Source: Glandiceps talaboti
Taxonomy: Eukaryota > Hemichordata > Enteropneusta > Spengelidae
Direction: 5' to 3'
DNA length: 64,000 nt
Assembly: GCF_964340395.1 (NCBI RefSeq)
Contig: NC_135559.1
Location: 7,079,759 to 7,143,758, forward strand
A program made the translations under genes and the position numbers. Below, one piece after another: positions 1 to 61,573 of this stretch; within the stretch, counting starts at the first letter, position 1, and every line of letters starts with the position of its first letter. The notes under the pieces are model-generated. The model had not been told where the DNA came from, searched no databases, and was given only the letters and a program-made list of their open reading frames with translations.

Positions 1-141
1 ACACTATTTGGTGGCCATTTTGAATTCTAAAACAAAATTCTCATAAGGACACTTGATTTTTCTTCTTTTTGATTTTGGAGCTTTCTCGATCAAAAACAGC
101 CAAAGTTTAAAGACTTTCCCTCCGAACTGTATAGTACGTTA

Positions 142-14888
<14,747 letters not shown>

Positions 14889-15300
14889 CTTTGTTTGACG
14901 AGACTAAACGTATTTCCGACTTGATATCCGAACGATTTTCTTTTGCGGAAATCTTTGCTCGTCTTCACGTGTTGTCTCTAAATTTGGGTCAATAACGTCA
15001 GCTGGAAACGTAGAATATGGTAAAACCAGCTGACTTTATGTCAGCTGCTGGAAGTTAGGAACTACACGCATACACATGCACTTCGCCTTCCTTGCTTCCT
15101 GAAGCTTTTATGAAAGGTCAGCGCTTTACCAGCGCTCTAAATGACGATGGTCCAGTTGCCTTTATATAGGGTGTCAGTAAACGGGGTTTCCCATGCTCAC
15201 TTTCGGGTTGTGTTAGAGGGCGCAGTATATATTAGCGCTGTGGTGGCGTTTGTTTCTATCACAGACACTTGTAATCTTTGACATGTTTAACAATGACAAT
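14889..15300 (-). promoter_or_regulatory. Putative RPB1 promoter and 5' UTR region
   Basis: On the minus strand a TATATAAA box lies at 15161-15168, about 280 bases before the ATG. A CACGTG E-box (14966-14971) and a CRE-like TGACGTTA lie between them. The region has more CpG than the surrounding DNA. The transcription start is not proven, and RPB1 promoters are often TATA-less, so the TATA call is tentative. Confidence 0.35.
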
Positions 15301-18114
<2,814 letters not shown>

Positions 18115-18251
18115 TCAATCATAAATCGAAATGAACGTGACGCAGCTAGAGTTCATCGGACTTTTGTGGCGGGTGATACTGGTAACGACGTCTGTGGTTC
18201 CACCAAAACAGGAGAAGACGAACTGTACGTGGAAGATTATATCAGGACTAC
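18115..18251 (-). CDS. Candidate terminal exon of the CUB/EGF gene
   Basis: After an AG at 18252-18253, phase 1 gives an open frame of 44 residues (GSPDIIFHVQFVFSCFGG...) to TGA. No domain is recognisable and no AATAAA was seen nearby. The plus strand of the same DNA also holds a 46-codon frame with a signal-like start (ATG at 18131), so the evidence is weak either way. Confidence 0.2.
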
Positions 18252-18639
18252 CTATTACATTATAATCCACCTAGGAGCGGCGAGGACATCTTCTAGTCAC
18301 CTGTATTTGATGTAAAGAAATGTTTCACATGTCAGTATATAGACAATATACAAGTCTTCGATTATGGCATGGTGGAACTGAAGACATTCGAAAATATTAC
18401 ACGTGATTCCTGCTTACTAGTATGGTAGAGTGCGCCTAGGTGGCCAATTTCTGTGTAAATCACAGTAATTACAATGTGTCAAAATATGAAAGCTTGTTCC
18501 CGGTCCTTTTAGTAAAGAAATCTTCATTTTGTTTTCAAGGACACCGACATTTTTTAAAGAGTGAACACGGTGTTCGATGGACATTTTAGATAGTAAAATA
18601 GACCTCTAGTTAATTTTAACGTATTTGATCCAGAGAGAC

Positions 18640-18715
18640 TTAGGGTGGCCGGCTTCGAATCTGGTTCGCGCCTCATCACTGCTGTGTGTCTGATGAATGG
18701 CTAATGGATTTATAT
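18640..18715 (+). repeat. SINE head fragment, copy 2
   Basis: AGGGTGGCCGGCTTCGAATC and the B-box-like TGGTTCGCGCCTCATCAC match the head of the SINE at 24655-24960. The body is missing. Confidence 0.55.
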
Positions 18716-18885
18716 CATAGTATGTGATATTGAAACTGATTGAAACTGTAGTAAATACCTATGCCGTCAATGAAACATCTCCTTCAAGGAATATTAAAAT
18801 AGGGGTTTTCAATTTTCTGAATATTATTAGATCAAGTCACTGTTGCAGAGATCTGAAAGACATAATTTTAAGTTTTCATAATTAC

Positions 18886-39740
<20,855 letters not shown>

Positions 39741-39759
39741 ACTGACGAACGAGGTTTCC

Positions 39760-39772
39760 AATGCTATATATC
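39760..39772 (-). promoter_or_regulatory. TATA box of the CUB/EGF gene
   Basis: On the minus strand the sequence is GGATATATAGCAT. It lies about 30 bases before an initiator-like TCAGTC near 39740 and about 75 bases before a clean donor (TTTCG then GTAAGT) at 39688. Spacing fits a TATA-driven first exon. Confidence 0.6.
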
Positions 39773-41065
39773 CGTGTACACAGTGTGGTCACACAGATAC
39801 CGAATGGGAGATATGGCCTTCACATGACTAATGGGTTTGACACGTATAGCAAAGCCACATAACCAAAATAAGAATCTCCCGTTATAAGGAAGTGACATTT
39901 GATATCGTACTACGTTGGTCTGCTTGACAGACAGTTAGGATGTTGTGTTGCACGATCACATGCTAACCTGCTGAACCTTTTGTAACCAATGCATCTTTAA
40001 AAATAATCAACGTAATTTGCAATAAGTGATACCAATATATTAACCTTTTAGTCGACTAGAAAGCATTCTGAGTTCTCACGTTCTGATTTTTCTCTGGAAT
40101 TACAGAAGAGTAGTGTGATGGTATTTATAATCTATATGAGAGGTCGGAGGTAGTACAGGAGATTTCGTCTTAGTTTTACGTGATTTTTCAACGATGTATC
40201 AAGATCATTGAGACAATAGACACTGGAAGAACTTGTCTGTGTTCCTTGTCTGTGGTGAGACTGATCACACGTTGTAATAGACATAATAAAGATAACAAAC
40301 AAACATCACTTACACAGTGTCTGCAATATATTGTGTTATTGATAACAAAACAAATGCAAATGTAAAAAAAAACATAGAGCAGACACTGTGTAAGGGATGT
40401 GTTTGTATTAGGGGTCTATCTCAACATGAAATCTGATGGTCAGTCTCACTGATCTTGATACATCATTTATTAGCATTTGCAAGATAAGACAAAATTGCCT
40501 GTAAATGTTTTGCTGAAACCATTGAAGTGGTGTTAAGGGAGCCTTCAGTAATTACAAGGGGGAAATTAGCCTCAGACTGTTATGTAAAATGTGACCCTCC
40601 CCTAACTCCATCATGCTAAAAAAGTCCTCCCTCAACTTTACATGACCGTCCTCCTATTCAAAACATGAGTTAAATGCTGTCAGATATGTAAAAGGATATG
40701 CGTCCCAGAATCAATGTCAAGGACTTCATCCCACCGCTGGCATCAATGTTGAAAGTTTTAAAGGCATTGGATAATTTCCCACTACTACCGCTATGTGGAT
40801 GTCATTATCGCTAGTATCTCACTCAACTGCTCCTGTTTTACACCAGACAGACCACTCCTCTTCTCACACCACATTTGACTATCAATTCATTACATTGTTG
40901 TCAGCAGCAATTTGATATAGGCAGATATCATGGTACCTAACCGTAACCCTAGCCCGAATGGCAGCAATGAAATTTGGAACCGATCGCAGGGATGGGATGA
41001 CAAAATCAGAAATAATGAAATGTTAGGCAATATACGTCAAAGTAACAAGTGACCCTCCCCCTAAT
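39773..41065. other. Intergenic, no recognised gene
   Basis: This stretch is upstream of the CUB/EGF promoter. A near-exact inverted pair (GTATCAAGATCATTGAGACA-like near 40196 and its complement near 40442) suggests a foldback about 250 bases long. Nothing coding is supported. Confidence 0.4.
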
Positions 41066-41944
<879 letters not shown>

Positions 41945-41947
<3 letters not shown>

Positions 41948-42626
41948 CCTCCCCGAAGAGCCGATTTGTAAAAAGTGACCTATGGATAACATTGACCACT
42001 AATCAACAGATACAGTGTCTATTTTTGTAAGTAATTGACCAATCTTTAGTGAATACAAATATACATGTTCGGTTACTTGATGAAAGAAATGTCTCTGTCG
42101 CAGGTTTAGCAGTCATAGACTTGTTATTACAGATTACTACATACAAATATCTGTAACGGTATCACATTCCATTCTTTATTCTGTTGATGTTGAGAGATTT
42201 AGTTGCCACTATTCTGCCATCTCCAACATAGTCCCTATACTAAGGCTTGTACTCAATTTCGTATTGCTGTCACATCGAATCATCGTACAGAAATCAAGGT
42301 ACTACTGTGGAAACAGTCATTTTACAAAGCTAGACACAAACTATATGTCATTGTTTTTCAATGTGGTAAATCACACGTGTGGATGATAGCAGTGCCTTTA
42401 TTGTGTGGATACAATCACAGATAGTGCAAAACATTGGTAGTCCCCAGAAATGTACATGTACATGGGAAGATTATGGAAGCTATTAGAAACACCACCCTAT
42501 TGTCCGTACAAATAAACAACATTGGCTTAGCTTATATCAACATGTCGCAGCAAAACATTTAGTTTATCGCCATTGTGGTTGGCTGATAGGTCGGTTTCCG
42601 CTGTTGTTTTGAGTGTGTTGTCTCCG

Positions 42627-42658
<32 letters not shown>

Positions 42659-45571
42659 AGTCAGGAGTTGAAATGTATGTAACTTTATGTAAATCACACT
42701 GTCTCATCGCTGTGAGACACCAACCCAGTTTCTGTTGTAAGTTTGTAATGTCGTATATACAAGGTCGGTCTGCAATTCCCCATATAATGTGAAAAACAAT
42801 TGGATGTCAGTAAATGAATACAAAGCCAAATTTAAGGTAAGCGAGAAACAACATAGCATTGGCAGAACCTTTCCCTTGTCTGAAGATCTAGTCCGGACTA
42901 TATTTGATCCATATGCTGTGAATCACAACAGGGTTGACGTTTTGCTACACATGCTTAGGGGAAGCAAATTAATACATCGCGGGAGTCTAACATTAAATCC
43001 ATATTTTAATATAAAAAAAAATAAAAGTAAATATTTCTTTTAACGACTGATTTATAGTGTCGACCTTGCGACATCTAATTAAAACATTCATATCAAGATT
43101 TTCTCACAACATTTTAACAACATGAAATCACAAAATCGGCACGTGTGATGACTCAGATCCAATAGCAACTAAAGATAAAACATACTACAGCGGCAATTGA
43201 GGTTTCGGCTTATTGAGATGGACACAAACTAAAACGGCAGTTGCGAAATATTGATACAAGTTATTGATAGACATTGGTATTATTGTACTCACAGTAGGGT
43301 GGCTTTTCTTATAACTTCCATGATCTCGCAGTGTATATTTTGGGGGACTTCAAGTGTTGCACGATCTTGATCACAAGGTAATTAGGTTCACACAACAAAG
43401 GCATTGTTATCATCCACTTGTGTAATCTACCACTTCGGACAACAATTTTATTAGTCAGTGTCTATCTCATTAGCTGAAACCTCGGATGCCCCTGTCGTAT
43501 AGTGCAAAACACTCAAACATAATTAAACCAAAAATGACATATTAATGTCTTCCGCTCTATGAAAAACAAAACTTAAAAAAATATAAATAACAATAAACAA
43601 AAAAACGACAATACAACATTAGACAGACATAATAAAGAGCATACAAATATTTCTGCATGGTTGGAATTCTGTGGCTTCAAATTGCGAGTGTATTTAAATT
43701 TGCGCAGGCGAATCGGTTGATTTATTCCCTTGTTTATAATATTATGACCTGAGCAAAACTGTGTAGTTTGGTAATTATAGCAGGAGTGGAAGTTGAATTA
43801 CTCTTCATTCATTGACGTTATATTGTTGAAATTTCAATTGCACACTGTACGACTGTAGATAAATTTGGTCAAATTTGAAGTTAATCTCTTTGTTGCTAAT
43901 TCGACTACTTGTCATTGTCTGGTATAACAACAATACTACCAACATTGCTACATTTTCTTTGCGTAAACTCCGATAATCTTATCAGTTCGTCGCCAGACTG
44001 TATACATTGTATCAATGTTTACTTTATCATGTCGAGGGATAAAGCAATAGTGTTTTGCTTAAACTGGCTTCCGTTGTGTCGATTCTTCTAAAAGTACAAA
44101 ATGATGGAATATTCTAAATGTATATTGATTATCATGATGACTAATATCAAGCCATCTTGATGTTATAGATCGAGAATGCAATGAGGCCACGTCGACGTAA
44201 TCTTACACCAGACAACACCCGTCGACGTGGGGTATATCAATCTGATATCGTTTTTGGCGGCGATGATATTTTAGCAATAAAACATACCGAAGGCCGACAA
44301 ATATGAGGGAGCAGATACAAATTGCAGGTGGAGGGGTCCGCTATTCTCGCTACCTGCAATACAATTCTACACATCACTGTGGAGTCAAATGGAACGAGGT
44401 CGCGCGACAACGCGTTCTAATGTCGACAACTACACTTCCGGTCGGCTATGCTAATACACAGGAATGTTTCTTTCCCATTTTCAGTTCTAGACATCTCTTG
44501 TAATTTTGCTCTGGAAAGAATATTTAAATTTCCCACCTCCATAATTATATGAGCTTAAAACTTGCGTTTATCTTATTTGTCACAAATTAAACTGTTTGGA
44601 AGAAACATTCACGTGTATTGACATAGCCGACCAGAAGTGTAGGTGTCGACAAATGCAAGTGCGGTCGCGAGACTGCGTTCCATTTGACTCCTTAGCGATG
44701 CATAGAATTGTATTGCAGAAAGCGAGAATTAGGGGGGGGGGGGTCAATATATATTGAACAAATGAAATTTTTGGTCATAAATATTCCAAAGACAGATAAG
44801 GGGAGGGTCGGTAATATTTTCAAGGTCTTAGAAAGTGAAGGATCATTCACCTTCATGCACTGCACTTCTGAAGACACCGACTCTCCCCAGGTAATTTGTG
44901 TCCAATCTCTTACTTGAAGTTCCTATACAGTCTATATAATCATGTAAAGTCAGTTTGCATTATCATTAACTATATAGTTTAGCTATAGTTTTTGGGGTGG
45001 GGATGGATGTCAGTACAACATACGTTATAGGGACGTGCCACCCTTGCCTTGGGTATGCTTTTTCGAATGTTGGCCTGTTGATTTGGATAGGGTGGAAAAT
45101 AATGATACGTAGGAATTCATTTAAAGGTATAAAAACGTCACGCCATAGACATAGTGTAAGGTCAAAGACCTTGTATAAAAATCATTGACCCTCATCAGCG
45201 TAGCATCGATTGTAGCCTTTGTATGACTGCCGTCATACAAATAACTTTGTTATCACCAACATATTCAATAATATATAGTCGGGTGCTTTTCATACATCCA
45301 TCGAACAGTGTATTGTATATACAATTATTTCTATAGTACTAAAGGGTCGGGGATAAGTCAAACAAGCCTACATGAATTGTTTCCATAGCAATGTCAACGG
45401 TGATAGTTGTTTTTCTACATTTACTATTGAAGCCATTAGCTAATTAACAGTGTTGTGCTTGCATGACTGACTGTATGCTTTGTGGTTAAATTGCTACATT
45501 AAATAATTAACACTACAATTACACAAGAGAATTACGGTTTCACCGACGAAAGCGTCACTCAGACATCAGCA
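41945..45571. other. Intergenic, no recognised gene
   Basis: This contains (GTT)n at 42619-42658, a large inverted repeat at 44341-44730 and a G run near 44732. A frame at 42789-43043 (84 codons) and others here match nothing I know and have no supporting splice context. Confidence 0.5.
44341..44730. repeat. Inverted repeat, ~135-bp arms, ~120-bp spacer
   Basis: The left arm (44341-44475) and the complement of the right arm (44598-44730) share ATTCTCGC, CTGCAATACAATTCTA, GAGTCAAATGGAACG, GTCGACA, CTACACTTC, GGTCGGCTATG and AATGTTTCTT in the same order, at roughly 80% identity by eye. The arms are richer in CpG than the surroundings. Confidence 0.82.
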
Positions 45572-55926
<10,355 letters not shown>

Positions 55927-56042
55927 TTTATTACATCACTTAGTGATATTGGCACCATGACATTGGGAACAGAATCGATGGTTGAAATCAGCATTTTGTT
56001 GGCTGTACATGACATGACACGATGCATACATAATCCATCAAT

Positions 56043-56212
56043 GCATGTATGTATGTATGTATGTATGTATGTATGTATGTATGTATGTATGTATGTATGT
56101 ATGTATGTATGTATGTATGTATGTATGTATGTATGTATGTTACGTACGTACGCACATACATACATACATACATACATACATACATACATACATACATACA
56201 TACATACATACA
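56043..56212. repeat. Inverted microsatellite (ATGT)n-TACGTACGTACG-(ACAT)n
   Basis: (ATGT)n to about 56140, then TACGTACGTACGCA, then (ACAT)n to 56212. The two arms are complementary, so the RNA would form a hairpin with up to ~57 paired bases. It lies in the presumed 3' UTR of the lectin-GAIN gene. Confidence 0.95.
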
Positions 56213-56321
56213 ATGTGGAAGTAACCGGTACTACTACTTGAATCTAATGAATATTTTAAGCCATCGGATTGTTATGCAGATGAATAGTTAATGTGTATAC
56301 TTGTATAATATTGTTATTAAT

Positions 56322-56327
56322 AATAAA
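56322..56327 (+). terminator. Poly(A) signal AATAAA of the lectin-GAIN gene
   Basis: AATAAA about 400 bases after the stop, followed within 30 bases by a T/GT-rich stretch (TGTTTTATGT). This supports a genuine transcript end here. Confidence 0.6.
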
Positions 56328-56575
56328 AATCGCCCTTTGAAATGTTTTATGTCTCGAATTGTCATTTTAATTGGAAAGATGAAGTCATGCATGGTTTAGT
56401 TTCTTATCGATAACAAAATAATATTGAAACTGGGGCAGATAAAACTAATAAAGTAATTGAATGATTTGCACGAAAGTGAACGAGTGGAAAAAATGTATGA
56501 AGGGGCAATTAAGCTAATGGCCTTGATGTCAATCTGAGTATGGGAGGGTAATAACAGTGTTGTGTGTGTGTGGGG

Positions 56576-56617
<42 letters not shown>

Positions 56618-57800
56618 GAGAGAGAGAGAGAGAGAGGGAGAGAGGGATGTCTCACCTTAGAATTCGGGGTCTGGATGGTTTTTGGATTGTTAAAACCAAT
56701 TTTAGGCTATTCCTACAGTACCATCATGCATTAGAGAAACTACTCTCTATAATATTTGGCTGAACTATTCAAAAACAGCTTTATATCAATTTTATAATGA
56801 AAGGTAGAGGGTGGGGGGGGGGGGAAATGGGGGTTTGAGGCCGAGATGTGTCCACCTCTCATGGGGTTGCCAGGGGATCTCCTCATAGAAGCTCTAGGTC
56901 TTTTCTACTCTTAAAGGCAATGTTTCGGCTATTTAGATTATTTTGAGCAATCATTACCCAGCTTAATAAGACAGCGCCATCATGTGCCAGTATCTACTCT
57001 TTATACACAGGGTAGAAATGTCATAAAATGTACCAGATGTAAACTGAGCACCTTCCATAAGGGAACCACCAATTATTAAAATTAAACTAAAAAACCCTGG
57101 TATAAACAAATTTGTGTTGCTGAGGAGAACTATGAACTTGGTATACACCATGATAATTTTTATTTCTGAACCATGTATACGTGTGAACCATGGTTAACCT
57201 CAAATGAATCTTCGAAGAGCATGAAGTGAACTGTAAGTTCACGTAATGTGTTCGATCCGGTAACGAAGCTGAAAAAAAAGGTTTCAGTTTGAGTGAGATG
57301 AAATGGTGACATGGGTCCAGCGATGTGGTGTATTTATTTATCGCTTCGGCCGTGAAGGAAGATGCTTCACCAGAATGGCCGTGCTATTGATGGAGACCTT
57401 TTGTAATCAATTCTATTAATAAGTAACCAATGACGTGTATAAGTAATGATAATATTTCGTAGTTTCTAAACTCTCCAAGACGGCACATGAAAGTGGTGAA
57501 ACGTTTTGCATACGATGTGTTATATTCAAATTTGACAAGTAAGGCGTAATTTAGCTGAAAACCCACTCAACTTTGCAATTCAGATGCCTACAATATAATA
57601 CAGTCGACATGTTCGAATCATGGACGCCATCTTGCCATATATACATACGCATTTGTCTTCATTGCTTTCTCTTACGGAATTGAACTTCGTAAAGGTATAA
57701 CTCAATTGAAATGTAGACACTAGAGCCAAAGGGAAGATCTATATAGTATTTGTATACTCACCAAACGTTTCGGATTTGGTCTGCTCGACCCGCTAATTTG

Positions 57801-57955
57801 GGCAGACTAGAACGAGTTTAAAGTTGGCGTCAGATTCAGATTGCGTCATATTGAGTGTCATATTAAGCATCTGATGCTGAATATGACGCTCAATATGACG
57901 CTAGCTGAATCTGAATCTGAATCTGACGCCAACTTTATACTCGACAGACTAGACG
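57801..57955. repeat. Long imperfect palindrome, ~75-bp arms
   Basis: AGTTGGCGTCAGATTCAGAT on the left pairs with ATCTGACGCCAACTTTATAC on the right. GCGTCATATTGAGTGTCATA pairs with the right-hand ATATGACGCTCAATATGACG. The centre is near 57873 (GCATCTGATGC). The outer ends carry GGCAGACTAGA and CGACAGACTAGA. Confidence 0.9.
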
Positions 57956-58158
57956 CAATATCATAAAACCATTGACAGCGACCGGCCGCTGAGGGCAGCC
58001 TTCCGAGTTTACTCAAATTAATATAGCGTAATTATATTAATTCATATTGTCTTAACAGTTTAAAGTACATGAACAAACGTATTTTCTTATGTTTGATGAA
58101 TATACTAATTTGTTATTGAAATTGAAGTATGGAGTCTTAAGATATTGCTTAATTATTT

Positions 58159-58398
58159 GATTTCATTAATATGCAAATTTCTCTAATTAAACATGAACCG
58201 ATCTGGCTCAAAACCTAATCAGATCTAGCTATTACCCTAAAGATTATATATTCCAAATTTCATTACAATTGAGACAGCCGAATTTTAGAAAATGATGACA
58301 CAGACACACACACACAGACAGACAGACACACAGACAGACAGACAGGCAGACAGACATTTGTATTTTAATACCTCCCGTACCCTTACGGGAGGTAAAAA
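58159..58398. repeat. Interspersed element with CAGA core and 3' hairpin, copy 2
   Basis: The 5' blocks match 31965-32045 (ATATGCAAATTTC, TAATTAAACA, ATCTGGCTCAAAACCTAATC). A CA/CAGA array follows, then a hairpin CCTCCCGTACCCTTACGGGA just before GGTAAAAATG. The layout resembles microsatellite-bearing Helentron/DINE or pearl elements; the class is inferred. Confidence 0.55.
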
Positions 58399-58559
58399 TG
58401 ACATCCTCACAGTATGAGGTCATCGCAACTGATTGTTTTGTCATTGGTACAGGCGTTTCTCTACTCTGAGAGTATTTCAATGTAATTTTTATGCTGTTCA
58501 CAGACTTTAAGGTAATCATTTCACAGCTTTTAAAGACAGTGCTATCTTACATCAACAAT

Positions 58560-59244
58560 TCATCTTTATACATAAGGTTGATGCTTTTGGAAGTACATCA
58601 AATCTAAAAGGAAGGATAACATCGGGATAGCTGGCATCAAGGAACGAGGGATTTTACATTAGGACATCAAAGTAAAAGCCAACTTAATAAATAAACAGTT
58701 TAAATCAGTCTTCACCAAGGAAAACCCAGACGAGCCAATGCCAACTATGCCACAAAACTACCCATCTATCACTGACATCAATATAGTGTAGAAGGTGTAG
58801 AGAAGCTACTAAGAAATGTAAACATCGGCAAAGCATCTGGCCCAGACAATATACCAAACTTCATTCTTAAAACCTGTGCTTCAGAATTAGCACCAGCCAT
58901 CACTGAAATATTCCAGTTCAGCCTTGATACCGGGACATTGCCAGTGGATTGGAGAAATGCGAACATCTCCCCTGTCTTTAAAAAGGGAAACAGACACATT
59001 GCAAGTAATTACAGACCTATCTCGCTGACATGTGTATGTTGCAAATTACTTGAACACATCATCTGTCGACACATACTAGATTATCTAGAGCTCCAATGAA
59101 TTATCTCACCCTTGTAACACGGTTTCCGTAGTGGCCACTCATGTGAAAGTCAATTAGTAACCACCATGCATGATATTATATCAACTTTCCATAAAAAAAT
59201 ACAGACAGACCTTGCAATATTAGATTTTACCAAGGCATTTCACA

Positions 59245-59246
<2 letters not shown>
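58560..59246 (+). pseudogene. Degraded LINE reverse transcriptase fragment
   Basis: Conceptual translation gives non-LTR reverse transcriptase blocks in order: KASGPDNIPNFILK, LPVDWRNANISPVFKKGN, SNYRPISLTCVCCKLLEHII, HGFRSGHSCESQL and the palm motif A LDFTKAF. At least two stops (near 59097 and 59115) and a frameshift near 58788 break it. It is cut off by a CA array where FDKVPH is expected, so the YxDD catalytic box is missing. This is Jockey/CR1/L2-type by general look, and clearly inactive. Confidence 0.85.

Positions 59247-59282
<36 letters not shown>
59247..59282. repeat. (CA)n microsatellite inside the LINE fragment
   Basis: It begins directly after the CACAAG codons of AFHK, suggesting growth from a CACA seed in the reverse transcriptase sequence. 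Confidence 0.92.
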
Positions 59283-61166
<1,884 letters not shown>

Positions 61167-61442
61167 ATGTCTAATCGCGTTACCGCTTGGAATGCGAAAG
61201 ATGAGGAAAAAGAAGATACCCCAAGGACAAAAAGGCCTTCTGGGGAAAAAATCGGAGTTGGTAGTCTGTTCAAAAAATTCGCAAATGTTACCACTGCTCA
61301 TGGACTGGCTCACATAGTAGACGCTCATACAACATCAGAAAGATTGGCATGGTGCGTTTTGGTTATTTGTGGGTGTGTCGCTTTACTGGCTCAAGTTGGT
61401 TTATTGTTTCAACAATACTTGGAATTCGGCATCAATGTCAAG
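61167..61442 (+). CDS. Channel exon 1: N-terminus, His-Gly motif, TM1
   Basis: This is 92 codons, phase 0 end. The basic N-terminus (GEKIGVGSLFKKFANVTTAHG) precedes TM1 and QQYLEFGINVK. The start is the first ATG of the open frame; no better one lies upstream. Confidence 0.9.
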
Positions 61443-61541
61443 GTAAGTAACTGTCAAAAATAAACCTACAATGTCAATATAATTTGCAAGCACATAAACT
61501 TGCATAACACACACACACACACACACATACACATACATACA

Positions 61542-61573
<32 letters not shown>

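Larger units (their letters stand above)
56328..58539. other. Intergenic, no recognised gene
   Basis: This contains a GA/GACA array (56575-56645), a G run near 56811, the hairpin at 57801-57955 and the CAGA-core element at 58159-58398. No exon is supported. Confidence 0.5.

Noticed and set aside
42789-43043. 84-codon frame (MKNNWMSVNEYKAKF...)
   Set aside because: No family resemblance, no splice-linked partner, and the length is expected by chance in this much AT-rich intergenic DNA.
56557-56763. 68-codon frame after a GA array
   Set aside because: It starts in a GA/GACA microsatellite and has no support beyond it.
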